In this document: piece after piece, positions 38,234 to 47,327 of the stretch
Numbering within the stretch: the stretch's first letter is position 1
Layout of the letters: each line of letters opens with the position of its first letter
NCBI RefSeq assembly: GCF_917563885.1
Contig: NZ_CAKJTG010000005.1
Span: 124,001 to 188,000, forward strand
DNA length: 64,000 nucleotides
Direction: 5' to 3'
From: Pseudoneobacillus rhizosphaerae
GTDB taxonomy: Bacteria; Bacillota; Bacilli; Bacillales; Cytobacillaceae
Made by a program: the position numbers and the translations under genes
The notes under the pieces: generated by a model
What the model was told of the DNA's origin: nothing
Databases searched by the model: none
The model's input: the letters and a program-made list of their open reading frames with translations, nothing else

Positions 38234-39114
38234 TTTTTATCTAAAGGAATACCAAAAATTTTCGCTTCTAAAGCACGACCCGTCGGTGTTGCCGCCAAAC
38301 CCCCTTGAGCAGTTTCTTTTAAAGCAGTTGGCATAGATTGCCCAATTTTAAACATGGCTTCAATAACTTCGTCACAAGGGATACGACTAGATATACCCGC
38401 TAATGCCATGTCAGCAGCAACCATTGCATTTGCTGCACCCATTGCATTTCGTTTTACACATGGAACTTCTACTAATCCTGCCACAGGATCACAAACAAGG
38501 CCAAGCATATTTTTCAACGTAATCGCCATCGCTTCAGCACATTGTTGAGGGGTTCCGCCAGCCATTTCTACAATAGCCGCTGCTGCCATTCCAGCTGCTG
38601 ATCCTACTTCTGCTTGACAACCTCCCGCTGCTCCTGAAATCGAAGCATTATTTGCAACTACAAATCCGAATGCCCCAGAAGTAAATAGAAATTTCACCAT
38701 TTCTTCACGTGTAGGGTTTAATTTATTTTTGACTGCAAAGAGAGTTCCTGGAACAACTCCAGCAGACCCAGCTGTTGGTGTTGCACAAATAGTACCCATA
38801 GCTGCATTTACTTCATTTGTAGCAACAGCTTTGCTAACAGCCTCTAATACGGTTTGTCCAGAGAGAAAATTACCCTTTTCAATATACTTTTGCATTAAAA
38901 CAGCGTCGCCGCCTGTTAGTCCAGAATGAGATCGAACACCTTTAATTCCTTTTTCTACCGCTTCTTCCATGACAACAAGATTCCGTTCCATTAGACCCAT
39001 TATTTCTTCACGTGTAGTCCTACGTACTTTCATTTCTTGTTCAATCATAATATCTGAAATTTGTTTATTTTGACTCACAGCTAACTCAACTAGCTCTGCA
39101 ACATTACGAAACAT
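38230..39114 (-). CDS. sdaAA: L-serine dehydratase, iron-sulfur alpha subunit
   Basis: Deaminates serine to pyruvate using a 4Fe-4S cluster. Seen: HSGLTGGDA, ICATPTAGSAGVVPG, ISGAAGGCQAEVGSA, LGLVCDPVAGLVEVPCVKRN, which supply the conserved cysteines. 294 residues. ATG after AAGGGGGAATAAGT. Paired with sdaAB, but the two are separated by repeat copy A. Confidence 0.96.
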   Translation of the reverse strand: MFRNVAELVELAVSQNKQISDIMIEQEMKVRRTTREEIMGLMERNLVVMEEAVEKGIKGVRSHSGLTGGDAVLMQKYIEKGNFLSGQTVLEAVSKAVATNEVNAAMGTICATPTAGSAGVVPGTLFAVKNKLNPTREEMVKFLFTSGAFGFVVANNASISGAAGGCQAEVGSAAGMAAAAIVEMAGGTPQQCAEAMAITLKNMLGLVCDPVAGLVEVPCVKRNAMGAANAMVAADMALAGISSRIPCDEVIEAMFKIGQSMPTALKETAQGGLAATPTGRALEAKIFGIPLDKK

Positions 39115-39133
39115 ACTTATTCCCCCTTATTTT

Positions 39134-39252
39134 AAAAAGCGAAAGCGCCTTGGTCAGCCCCGACAAGCATAAGACAAGCTCTGAAGGAAGGCGTTTTTTG
39201 CCTTCATTCATGGAGTGGCTTATGACCTCGAGGGGCTAGCCGCTGAAACTAG
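39134..39252. repeat. Intergenic hairpin repeat, copy A
   Basis: Outer arms CAGCCCC/GGGGCTAG, inner AAGCATAAG/CTTATG and a central GAAGGAAGGC/GCCTTCATTC stem give a long interrupted hairpin. Shares 77 identical bases with copy B and 34 plus 19 with copy C. It lies inside the sdaAB-sdaAA operon. Confidence 0.85.
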
Positions 39253-39265
39253 ACTCAGCTAGATT

Positions 39266-39928
39266 TTAATCAACAATTTTTGTTACCCTAAGAATATTTG
39301 GAAGCTGTTCAATTTCACTTAAGACAAAATCCTCAATATTGTGGTCAACCTCAATGGTCATTAACGCAAGCTTACCAACTTCCTTACGGGAAACTTCCAT
39401 ATGTCCAATATTAATTTCATGTTTAGCAAGAACACTAGCTACATTCGCTATTGCCCCAAATCTATCATTATGAACAACTAATATCGCAGGGTGATGGCCA
39501 GAAAGCTTTAATTCAAAACCATTTAATTCAATAATTTCAATCTTACCGCCACCGATGGAAATTCCAACTAATTCAAGTTCTCCTTGATCATCACCAATAA
39601 ATACTCTAGCTGTATTCGGATGGTCTGTGATAGCATCTTCTTCTACAAAACTTATCTTCATCCCTTTTTCAGTTGCAATATCTATAGCTTTAATAATTCT
39701 TTCGTCATCTGTATCAAAATCTAGTATTCCACCGATTAAAGCCACATCTGTCCCGTGGCCTTTATAGGTTTGTGCAAAAGATCCATATAATGAAATGGAT
39801 GCCCATTTAGGTTCACGACCGAAGATACTTCTAGCAACTCGGCCTATTCTTGCTGCACCTGCAGTATGTGAACTTGAAGGTCCAATCATAATTGGGCCAA
39901 TAATATCAAATACACTTTTATATTTCAA
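39266..39928 (-). CDS. sdaAB: L-serine dehydratase, iron-sulfur beta subunit
   Basis: Partner of sdaAA. Seen: VFDIIGPIMIGPSSSHTAGAARIG at the N-terminus, YGSFAQTYKGHGTDVA, and a C-terminal ACT domain (about 148-220, AILVVHNDRFGAIANVASVL). 220 residues. The start is a TTG codon (39926-39928) after GGGGGAGAAACCT, matching the family N-terminus MKYKSVFDIIGP. Confidence 0.95.
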   Translation of the reverse strand: MKYKSVFDIIGPIMIGPSSSHTAGAARIGRVARSIFGREPKWASISLYGSFAQTYKGHGTDVALIGGILDFDTDDERIIKAIDIATEKGMKISFVEEDAITDHPNTARVFIGDDQGELELVGISIGGGKIEIIELNGFELKLSGHHPAILVVHNDRFGAIANVASVLAKHEINIGHMEVSRKEVGKLALMTIEVDHNIEDFVLSEIEQLPNILRVTKIVD

Positions 39929-40034
39929 AGGTTTCTCCCCCTATGCCATCTTTCATACTTTTGTAACGTATCTATTATAATTATATTAGAAACTTATCTG
40001 TTTGGCTCCAATTTTATTTATTTCCCAGTAATTC

Positions 40035-40067
40035 AATAAAAAAATAGAAGGGAGCCCCTTCTATTTT
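40035..40067 (-). terminator. Terminator after the yloU-fakA operon
   Basis: Minus strand AAAATAGAAGGG, loop GCT, CCCTTCTATTTT (perfect 12-base stem) and a T run. Confidence 0.85.
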
Positions 40068-40076
40068 ATCGATTTA

Positions 40077-41753
40077 CTATTCGATTGCAAAGATAAAAGA
40101 ATATAAAGGCTGTTGCCCTTTATGGATTTCAATTTCTACATCCTCGAAGTTCTCTTCGATGAAGCTTACTAACTCTTCCACTTCTTGATCATTCGTTTCT
40201 TCGCCTTGCAAAATGGTCAAAATTTCGGAATCTTCATCTAACATATTTTCTAGAAGTTCCTTTGCAGCTTCTAATTTATTCTTATTCTTAACGATGATTT
40301 TACCTTCGTTTATTCCCATAAAGTCATCTTTTTCAATGGAAAGTCCTTCAATACTTGTATCTCTTACAGCGAATGTAATTTGACCTGTTTTAACATGCTT
40401 TAAGGCCTCAACCATCGTTACTTCATTAGCCTTGAGGCTAGCACTAGGATTAAAGGCTAGTAAGGCTGTCATACCTTGAGGAACTGTTTTAGATGGTATA
40501 ACAATTACTTCTTCGTCTGTAACATCCGCAGCTTGTTGAGCAGCCATTATAATGTTTTTATTATTAGGCAAAATAATAATTTTTTTTGCATTTACATCTT
40601 TAATGGCTTTAACAATATCCTCAGTACTTGGATTCATTGTTTGTCCACCTTCAATTACTGCATGTGCTCCGATGCTACGGAATAATTCAGCAATACCGGT
40701 TCCCATAGATACCGTTACAATCCCATATTCTTGTTTTTCTTTTAATATTGGTTTTTCAATTGTTGCGGTATGAGATTCCCCCACAATATTGGAATGCTGT
40801 TGGCGCATATTTTCAATCTTAATATTAATTAAGCTTCCAAACTTTTGTCCAAAGCTTAAGCAATCACCAGGTTGTTCTGAATGGATATGAACCTTTACAA
40901 CTTCCTGATCTGAAATAACCAATAAAGAATCGCCATATTTACTTAATTCGTTACGGAAATTTTCCTCTGAAAAGGAGTTTTCAGTCATTTTTTCATCATC
41001 AAATTTAACCATAAATTCGGTACAGTATCCGAATTCAATATCTTCTGTGTTCATATGACTTTGAACTGATTTATGGTGTTCCTCACTGATAAGTGAATCC
41101 ATGTTTACAGTATAATCTGTAACTTCAGGTAGGCTTTCTCCTTTTAGAACAGCTAGAAATCCTTCATAAACAAATACTAATCCTTGTCCACCACTATCTA
41201 CTACTCCAACCTCTTTTAAGACCGGTAACAAATCGGGAGTTCGATTTAAGGAGGCCTTTGCTTCTTTCAAAACCTCTTCCATAATAACGATAATATCTGT
41301 TTCTTTTTTAGATACAAGAACTCCCTTTTTGGCAGAGTCCTTTGCAACGGTTAATATCGTTCCTTCTACGGGCTTCATAACTGCTTTATAAGCTGTTTCG
41401 ACTCCAGATTCTAATGCTAGAGCAAAATCCCTACCAGTAATTTCTGACTTCTGCTCTATAGATTTAGAAAAACCACGGAATAACTGTGATAAAATAACTC
41501 CGGAATTCCCTCGAGCTCCCATCAATAAACCTTTTGATAATGCGATCCCAACTTTACCAATATGCTCCTGGATATTATTTTTTACTTCCTTTGCTCCAGA
41601 CGTCATAGATAGGTTCATATTCGTTCCGGTATCGCCATCAGGCACAGGAAAAACGTTTAATGCATCTACCATTTTGGCATTGGCAGACAGGTGATTAGAT
41701 CCCTGAACCACCATTTCAGCAAAACGTTTTCCATCTAATGCGGTAATTGACAC
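40077..41753 (-). CDS. fakA: DAK1/DegV-like fatty acid kinase FakA (YloV)
   Basis: ATP-binding kinase subunit expected to phosphorylate fatty acids held by a FakB (DegV) protein. Seen: N-terminal DhaL-type domain with VDALNVFPVPDGDTGTNM (residues 28-45) and MGARGNSGVILSQLFRGF, a middle domain with KVHIHSEQPG, and a C-terminal domain resembling the FakB fold. The GTG at 41751-41753 (MSITALDGKRFAEM) follows GAGGAGGAAAGATTT and matches the family start; 558 residues. Kinase assignment comes from the family, the substrate is inferred. Confidence 0.92.
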   Translation of the reverse strand: MSITALDGKRFAEMVVQGSNHLSANAKMVDALNVFPVPDGDTGTNMNLSMTSGAKEVKNNIQEHIGKVGIALSKGLLMGARGNSGVILSQLFRGFSKSIEQKSEITGRDFALALESGVETAYKAVMKPVEGTILTVAKDSAKKGVLVSKKETDIIVIMEEVLKEAKASLNRTPDLLPVLKEVGVVDSGGQGLVFVYEGFLAVLKGESLPEVTDYTVNMDSLISEEHHKSVQSHMNTEDIEFGYCTEFMVKFDDEKMTENSFSEENFRNELSKYGDSLLVISDQEVVKVHIHSEQPGDCLSFGQKFGSLINIKIENMRQQHSNIVGESHTATIEKPILKEKQEYGIVTVSMGTGIAELFRSIGAHAVIEGGQTMNPSTEDIVKAIKDVNAKKIIILPNNKNIIMAAQQAADVTDEEVIVIPSKTVPQGMTALLAFNPSASLKANEVTMVEALKHVKTGQITFAVRDTSIEGLSIEKDDFMGINEGKIIVKNKNKLEAAKELLENMLDEDSEILTILQGEETNDQEVEELVSFIEENFEDVEIEIHKGQQPLYSFIFAIE

Positions 41754-41794
41754 AAATCTTTCCTCCTCACTAATGTTCGTAACAAACAACGAAC

Positions 41795-42157
41795 TTACGG
41801 GTTTATCACTCGAACCCCTTGTACGAAAATATTAACTGAATCCACGGCAAGGCCGACTGTTTTGTCAAGCGTATATTTCACTTTTGATTGGACGTTATGA
41901 GCAACTTCTGAAATTTTCGTACCATAACTAACAATGATATACATATCAATATGTACTTCTTCATTTTCTTGACGAACGATCACGCCGCGTGTGAAATTCT
42001 CTCTTCGTAGAATTTCAGTAAGACCATCCTTTAATTGATTTTTTGATGCCATTCCGATGATCCCATAACAATCAACAGCAGCTCCACCAGCGATGGTTGC
42101 AATAACTTCATTAGAAATATCAATTTGGCCGAACTTTGTTTTCATTTCAATGGACAT
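41795..42157 (-). CDS. yloU: Asp23/Gls24 family envelope-stress protein YloU
   Basis: 120-residue Asp23-type protein, usually encoded just before FakA. Seen: GQIDISNEVIATIAGGAAVDCYGIIGM and VHIDMYIIVSYGTKISEVAHNVQ. Homologues are envelope-associated and linked to cell-wall stress and fatty acid uptake; the exact role is unknown. ATG after AAAGGGGGAACGACTC. Confidence 0.92.
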   Translation of the reverse strand: MSIEMKTKFGQIDISNEVIATIAGGAAVDCYGIIGMASKNQLKDGLTEILRRENFTRGVIVRQENEEVHIDMYIIVSYGTKISEVAHNVQSKVKYTLDKTVGLAVDSVNIFVQGVRVINP

Positions 42158-42198
42158 GAGTCGTTCCCCCTTTGGAAAATTGCTCCTTGACTACACAC

Positions 42199-42227
42199 AT
42201 TTTACTATATGATATTCATTTTTGAAA
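42199..42227 (-). promoter_or_regulatory. Candidate promoter of yloU-fakA
   Basis: Minus strand TTTCAA (42222-42227) and TAAAAT (42199-42204), spacer 17. It is in the 435-base divergent gap between yloU and rpmB (42158-42592). Confidence 0.5.
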
Positions 42228-42435
42228 GCGATAGTTGTTAAAGTCCTTTTTCCCATTCCGAATATATACTTTTAAATTGCTCTTTTCCTTATTCAAATCG
42301 GTATTTACACTTAATTAGTAATAAGTCCCAAGCGTAAAATCCAATTGCCGATTTTTACTATTTGTAATTAATAGCTAATGGTTCTAAAAAGATCTTATGT
42401 CAAGTCATTTTTCTTGAAAGCTTTATTTACAAGTA

Positions 42436-42464
42436 TTGCATTCAAACAAGTTGTATGATAAATT
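42436..42464 (+). promoter_or_regulatory. Candidate promoter of rpmB
   Basis: TTGCAT (42436-42441), 17 bases, TAAATT (42459-42464) with TGA before it, giving an extended -10. The leader to the rpmB ATG would be about 120 bases. The rest of the 42158-42592 gap shows no gene; a frame opening at 42473 into rpmB is only its in-frame upstream extension. Confidence 0.45.
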
Positions 42465-42592
42465 ATTAAAGTGTGTTTGAGTATGAAAAACATGTACTAT
42501 TCGTTTTTCTAATTAACATTAACAGATTGTCCAAACTTTATAAAATAAGCTTGAAAGTAATTTCAGCTTTTGATCGTAAGGAGGGAAATTAT

Positions 42593-42781
42593 ATGCCACG
42601 TAAATGTGTAGTAACTGGTAAAAAAACTCGTTCTGGTAACGCTCGTTCCCACGCAATGAATGCTACTAAGCGTACATGGGGTGCAAACCTTCAAAAGGTT
42701 CGTATTCTTGTTGACGGTAAACCTAAGCGTGTTTGGGTTTCAACAAGAGCTCTTCGTTCTGGAAAAGTAGAACGCGTATAG
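42593..42781 (+). CDS. rpmB: 50S ribosomal protein L28
   Basis: 62-residue basic ribosomal protein. Seen: [23 protein letters not shown] and [31 protein letters not shown] 42593 is 8 bases after AAGGAGG. Only one short cysteine is left at the N-terminus (no zinc-binding CxxC pair). Divergent from yloU and convergent with spoVM. Confidence 0.97.
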   Translation: MPRKCVVTGKKTRSGNARSHAMNATKRTWGANLQKVRILVDGKPKRVWVSTRALRSGKVERV

Positions 42782-42800
42782 TCTTTTGTTTTAATCAACT

Positions 42801-42830
42801 AGACATCCTTTTGGGATGTCTTTTTTATTT
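42801..42830 (+). terminator. Terminator after rpmB
   Basis: AGACATCC, short loop TTTTG, GGATGTCT then a T run on the plus strand. Confidence 0.85.
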
Positions 42831-42846
42831 TCACCATAATGAGCCC

Positions 42847-42885
42847 AAAATAAAAGTACCCTTAAGAAAAGGGTACTTTTATTTT
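42847..42885. terminator. Bidirectional terminator between convergent rpmB and spoVM
   Basis: A perfect 17-base stem (42847-42863 with 42869-42885), AAGGGTAC flanked by A/T runs on both sides and a five-base loop. It is suited to stop transcription from both directions. Confidence 0.8.
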
Positions 42886-42923
42886 AAAGGTTGTCTGAAT
42901 AACCTGTTCGCAAATTCCTTTTT

Positions 42924-43004
42924 CTAATCTTTTTTAAAGGCACCAATCATTGCTCGGACAAGTCCGCCTAAAAATTTCGGCAGTTTAATCGTATAGAACT
43001 TCAT
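42924..43004 (-). CDS. spoVM: Stage V sporulation protein M (SpoVM), 26 residues
   Basis: Tiny amphipathic protein that senses the convex forespore membrane and anchors SpoIVA for spore coat assembly. The minus strand from ATG 43004 encodes MKFYTIKLPKFLGGLVRAM then IGAFKKD and a TAG stop. It differs from B. subtilis SpoVM at only a few positions, with Pro9 kept. GAGGAGGGACAAT precedes the start. Downstream of thiN, as in B. subtilis. Its presence marks the organism as an endospore former. Confidence 0.96.
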   Translation of the reverse strand: MKFYTIKLPKFLGGLVRAMIGAFKKD

Positions 43005-43095
43005 ATTGTCCCTCCTCACTACATTTGCACAACCATTGTTTTTTACACAAATCATCTTATTCAAAAGAACCAATTAAGTACCAAAAACAGCGCTA

Positions 43096-43743
43096 TCAAT
43101 CTTGACTTCTTACCACTATTAATATGCCGCCTGAAAAGGAATAAGTACCATAATTAGAAATAAGTTCGTTACTAATACATAGTGTTGAACCTATTGAAAT
43201 ATTCCTATCTATTAAAGAATATTTAAAACCTTGAAGAGTTAATTTTTCTATAGTTGAGGTTAACGGTAAGAAAGAAATATACTTTTTATCGTTGAGTTTT
43301 GGTAGAGTATATGTGCCTGCTTCTTTTAGAAATATGACATTTTTTTGATCGATGATGGACATCTCACAACTCACATTGTCTGAAAAGGCTTGAGATAATA
43401 ATTGAACATTAGCAAAAAAATGATCCAATCTGCCACCTGTAGCACCAAAAATGTTTATTTTGTCTGCTGATTGTTTCATAGACCATTTAAGAGCTAGTTC
43501 TAGGTCTGTTTCATCCTTTTCTGGAAGATACTTATGGAGATGATGGACCTCACTCTCAACAATTTCTAATTCTTCTTTAGATACCGAGTCAAAGTCTCCA
43601 AAAGCATATATTGGTTTTATCCCCATCGATAGTAGGGTAAATACACCTCGATCGACCCCAACCCAAATACTGTCACTACCTTCATAATCATGTAAATTTG
43701 GCAAGTATGCCATCGGGCCCCCAGCTAATATGTTTATGATCAT
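43096..43743 (-). CDS. thiN: Thiamine pyrophosphokinase
   Basis: Transfers pyrophosphate from ATP to thiamine, giving the cofactor. Seen: IINILAGGP, WVGVDRGVFTLLSMGIKP, AFGDFDSVSKEEL, EKDETDLELAL (metal site), IFGATGGRLDHFFANVQLL. The frame begins at a GTG within AAAGGTGAG; ATG 43743 gives 215 residues, the usual length. Follows the rpe terminator, precedes spoVM. Confidence 0.94.
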   Translation of the reverse strand: MIINILAGGPMAYLPNLHDYEGSDSIWVGVDRGVFTLLSMGIKPIYAFGDFDSVSKEELEIVESEVHHLHKYLPEKDETDLELALKWSMKQSADKINIFGATGGRLDHFFANVQLLSQAFSDNVSCEMSIIDQKNVIFLKEAGTYTLPKLNDKKYISFLPLTSTIEKLTLQGFKYSLIDRNISIGSTLCISNELISNYGTYSFSGGILIVVRSQD

Positions 43744-43763
43744 TATTTCACTCACCTTTATTA

Positions 43764-43793
43764 GAAAAAAAGACTAACCTTTTATGGTCAGCC
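43764..43793 (-). terminator. Terminator after rpe
   Basis: Minus strand GGCTGACC, loop ATAAAA, GGTTAGTC, then seven T; eight pairs with two G-T. Closes the long coaBC-to-rpe operon. Confidence 0.75.
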
Positions 43794-43809
43794 TTTATAC
43801 ATATATTAT

Positions 43810-44454
43810 TTAACCTTTTAATGTCGCAATGGCTTTTGCGCGGTCTTTTTGATTGTATATCGCTGAACCAGCCACTAGAACTGTAGCACCTGCTTCAATA
43901 CAAAGTTTTGCAGTCAACTCATTAACCCCACCATCAATCTCGATTTCAACTTGTAGACCTTTCTCATCAATCATTCTTCTTAAGGTTTTTATCTTCTTAG
44001 TCACTTCAGGAATAAAAGCCTGTCCTCCAAAACCAGGATTCACAGACATTAATAAAACCATATCCACATCAGACAGGACATGTTGAATCGTATCGACTGG
44101 CGTAGCTGGGTTAAGAACAACTCCAGCTTTCACCCCGAATGATTTAATAAAATGAATGGTACGATGTAGATGTTTACAAGCTTCTACATGTACGGTTATG
44201 TAATCCGCGCCAGCTTTAGCAAACGCCTCGATATACTGGTCTGGATTTTCTATCATTAAGTGAACATCAAGTGGCAGTGTAGTAATTGGTCGTATGGCCT
44301 CTACTATTAAAGGACCAATTGTAATATTCGGGACAAAATGTCCATCCATAACATCAACATGGATATAATCAGCCCCGCCAATTTCAACATCCTTAATTTC
44401 TTCTCCAAGCCTTGCGAAATCAGCTGAAAGAATGGATGGTGCTATTTTTACCAT
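43810..44454 (-). CDS. rpe: Ribulose-phosphate 3-epimerase
   Basis: Interconverts ribulose 5-phosphate and xylulose 5-phosphate in the pentose phosphate pathway. TIM barrel with [28 protein letters not shown] (metal-binding), [23 protein letters not shown]. 214 residues. Two bases after the rsgA stop. Confidence 0.97.
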   Translation of the reverse strand: MVKIAPSILSADFARLGEEIKDVEIGGADYIHVDVMDGHFVPNITIGPLIVEAIRPITTLPLDVHLMIENPDQYIEAFAKAGADYITVHVEACKHLHRTIHFIKSFGVKAGVVLNPATPVDTIQHVLSDVDMVLLMSVNPGFGGQAFIPEVTKKIKTLRRMIDEKGLQVEIEIDGGVNELTAKLCIEAGATVLVAGSAIYNQKDRAKAIATLKG

Positions 44455-44456
44455 AT

Positions 44457-45338
44457 TTAGTACCTCGGCTTTCGATCTCTAATTTCTTGAATAAAATCCT
44501 TATAATCTGAATAACGGTATTCCGGGATAGTGCCATTCTCAACCTCGGATTTTACGGCACATTTTGGTTCTGCAAGATGGAGACAGCCTCTAAATTTACA
44601 ATTTTCACTAGCAAGCTCAAACTCTGGAAAACAGTAATTTAAATCCTCTTGCTCAATTTCTGTAAACTCTAATGAACTAAATCCAGGAGTATCCGCTACC
44701 AAACCATTTGCTACCTTAATAAGCTCTACATGACGGGTTGTATGCTTTCCTCTACCTAAATGGGATGAAATAATATCTGTTTTCAAGTCTAAATCAGGCT
44801 TTAAAGCATTTAATAATGATGATTTCCCTACCCCTGACTGACCGGCAAATACAGAAATTCTCCCGTCTAAATGAGGATATAGTTCTTCCAGGCCAGCTTC
44901 GGTCTCAGAAGAAGTAAGCAACACCTCATAACCAATTGTCCGATACTCATCTGCATATTTATTAATTTGTAACTTCTCTTTATCATTTGTTAAATCCATT
45001 TTTGTTATTACTATAAGAGGTTGAATATTATTATACTCAACTAAAACGAGAAACCGGTTCAGTAACGCTGTACTGAAGGAAGGTTCGACAGCGGAAAATA
45101 CGAGTAGAGCTTGATCAACATTGGCAATTGGCGGTCGGACTAGTTCATTTTTTCGTTCCTTCACTTCAAGAATATATCCTTCGAACTCATTTTCCGCTTG
45201 AAAAACGACCTCATCTCCCACTAGTGGAGTTATTTTATTTTTCCGAAAAACCCCACGACCTCGGCACTGTACGATCTCACTACCACTAATCACGTAATAA
45301 AATCCACTTAACGCTTTAAGAATCTTACCTTCAGGCAT
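44457..45338 (-). CDS. rsgA: Ribosome small-subunit-dependent GTPase RsgA
   Basis: Checks late 30S maturation. Circularly permuted GTPase: an OB-fold N-terminus, G4 TKMD (112-115), G1 GQSGVGKSS (166-174), G3 DTPG (216-219), and a C-terminal zinc site C247, C252, H254, C260. 293 residues. ATG after AAGGAGCGTTGCT. Sits between prkC and rpe, the order known from B. subtilis; RsgA is reported there as a PrkC substrate, consistent with the neighbourhood. Confidence 0.96.
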   Translation of the reverse strand: MPEGKILKALSGFYYVISGSEIVQCRGRGVFRKNKITPLVGDEVVFQAENEFEGYILEVKERKNELVRPPIANVDQALLVFSAVEPSFSTALLNRFLVLVEYNNIQPLIVITKMDLTNDKEKLQINKYADEYRTIGYEVLLTSSETEAGLEELYPHLDGRISVFAGQSGVGKSSLLNALKPDLDLKTDIISSHLGRGKHTTRHVELIKVANGLVADTPGFSSLEFTEIEQEDLNYCFPEFELASENCKFRGCLHLAEPKCAVKSEVENGTIPEYRYSDYKDFIQEIRDRKPRY

Positions 45339-45372
45339 AGCAACGCTCCTTGCATTTTTAATCTATTCAAAT

Positions 45373-47325
45373 TTACTCTTCTGGATAATCTACTGGCTCT
45401 TCTTCTATCACAACGTCATCCCTAAAGATTTTATATCCTGCTTTTGCACCATATGGGATTAAGAATTCAAGTATCCGCTCTTCTGGTCCTGTTATAGTAA
45501 AGGTTTCGTAAGGAGTTGTCATGCTCCGTGTCATATCCTCAATATAAATTCTGACTACTTGAGGTGTACCCTCGACTAATGGCTCATATGGTATAAATAC
45601 CGGTACCTTTACTGTTTTAGGCGGAATTTCTTCCTTCCCTTTTGAGAGAATTACTCTAACTATATCACCTTTTTTTAGTTCTGTTCCGGGCTCTGGGGAC
45701 TGCCTAATCACAGTTCCTTCAGGAATGGTTCCATGATATTCGGAATTTGATAAATCAATTTTTAACCCGGTGGATTCTAAGTATTCTTCCACACTCTTTT
45801 GGTTAAAGCCTGTTAAGTCTTTTAACTTAATTAACTCTGGGCCTTTACTCACAGTAAACTCTAATATTGTATCCTCTGCGATAATTTCCTCATTTGCCGC
45901 AGGAGATTGCTCCAATATCGTGCCCGGTTCACTAGCATCATACACTTGATTTTTTTTAATATCTTTAAAGTTTTTATCCTTTACTAATTGATAAACATCA
46001 TCGTAAAGTCTACCAACATAATCTGATAACTCAAACTTTTTCTTACCTTTACTAATATAAAGATCAATGGTTGCATTTTCCTTTACTGTTTTTCCAGCAG
46101 CAGGATTTGTTTTGATGATATAACCAACGGGAATCTCTTGGTCATTTACTTCGATTTTCTCTCCAATACTAAACCCTTCATTTTCCAGGTCTGATATAGC
46201 TTTGTTATATTCTTGCCCACTAACATCTGGAACCTCTACTTCATCAGGACCGAGTAAGTCTGGTAATATAGTAACTGTAAAAATCCCCAAAAGCATAACG
46301 AAGATTAAACTAACTAATATAAATGGCCATTTTTTTCGTTTTTTCTTTTCAGGCTTTAGGTGTGATTCCACATTTGTAGCCGCACCTTTTTTCATCACAA
46401 TTGTTTCATCTAAATTTTTAAATGGACGCTCTGACGTTATGACAGGTATAGCTTTTGTAGCCTCATCGTCTAAAGGAATTGAAAATTTTTCTTCATCGAT
46501 GCGATTTGGATCTAATGCTGTGTATAGATCTTCTTCTAATTCATCTACGCTATTATAGCGATGGAATGGATCTTTTGCAGTCGCTTTTAAAACGATGTTT
46601 TCAACACTTTGTGGTAAAGTCGGATTCCACCTTTTAGGTGAAGGTGTTTCGGATTGAAGATGTTTTAAAGCTATCGATACGGCTGATTCACCTGAAAAGG
46701 GTAATCTTCCAGTTAATAGCTCGAACAGAACAATACCAAGTGAATAAATATCAGATTTTTTATTAGCGGTACCACCTCTTGCTTGTTCTGGAGATAAATA
46801 GTGCACAGATCCAAGTACAGAATTTGTCTGGGTGATACTTGTAGCACTAAGGGCCATAGCTATGCCAAAATCAGTAATTTTCACATTCCCTTTTCTGTCT
46901 ACCAATATATTATGAGGTTTAATATCCCGATGTACAATATGGTTTTGGTGTGCATGAGAAATGGCTGAAGTAAGCTGTTTCATAATTTCTATAGCTTCAT
47001 CCACTCTGAGTGGGGCATTTTGCTGTATGTATTGTTTTAATGTCTGACCCTCCACATACTCCATTACAATATAATATAGCCCATCTTCTTCTCCAACATC
47101 ATAGATGCTTACAATGTTTGGATGAGCCAAGCTGGTAGCCGATTGAGCTTCACGATGAAATCTGCGGATAAATTCTTCGTCATTGGCGAAATCCAATCGC
47201 AGCATCTTAAGAGCTACATCACGGTCTAATATCATATCGTGGACAAGATAGACATTTGCCATCCCGCCTCCACCAATCATATCTATGATTTTATAACGAC
47301 CGCTTATTCTTTTCCCATTAATCAT
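45373..47325 (-). CDS. prkC: PASTA-domain Ser/Thr protein kinase PrkC
   Basis: Membrane kinase that senses peptidoglycan fragments and triggers spore germination and other responses. Seen: glycine loop IGGGGMANVY, Lys40, catalytic HRDIKPHN (Asp134), DFG (152-154), activation-loop threonines, one membrane helix (about 333-354) and three extracellular PASTA repeats (about 360-565), then a C-terminal beta-rich domain. ATG 47325 (MINGKRISGRY), two bases after the prpC stop, gives 650 residues. The upstream frame is the prpC end in another register. Confidence 0.96.
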   Translation of the reverse strand: MINGKRISGRYKIIDMIGGGGMANVYLVHDMILDRDVALKMLRLDFANDEEFIRRFHREAQSATSLAHPNIVSIYDVGEEDGLYYIVMEYVEGQTLKQYIQQNAPLRVDEAIEIMKQLTSAISHAHQNHIVHRDIKPHNILVDRKGNVKITDFGIAMALSATSITQTNSVLGSVHYLSPEQARGGTANKKSDIYSLGIVLFELLTGRLPFSGESAVSIALKHLQSETPSPKRWNPTLPQSVENIVLKATAKDPFHRYNSVDELEEDLYTALDPNRIDEEKFSIPLDDEATKAIPVITSERPFKNLDETIVMKKGAATNVESHLKPEKKKRKKWPFILVSLIFVMLLGIFTVTILPDLLGPDEVEVPDVSGQEYNKAISDLENEGFSIGEKIEVNDQEIPVGYIIKTNPAAGKTVKENATIDLYISKGKKKFELSDYVGRLYDDVYQLVKDKNFKDIKKNQVYDASEPGTILEQSPAANEEIIAEDTILEFTVSKGPELIKLKDLTGFNQKSVEEYLESTGLKIDLSNSEYHGTIPEGTVIRQSPEPGTELKKGDIVRVILSKGKEEIPPKTVKVPVFIPYEPLVEGTPQVVRIYIEDMTRSMTTPYETFTITGPEERILEFLIPYGAKAGYKIFRDDVVIEEEPVDYPEE

Positions 47326-47327
47326 GA

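Noticed and set aside
42473-42592. 40-codon extension of rpmB
   Set aside because: L28 begins at MPRKC after a canonical AAGGAGG; the upstream part is leader.
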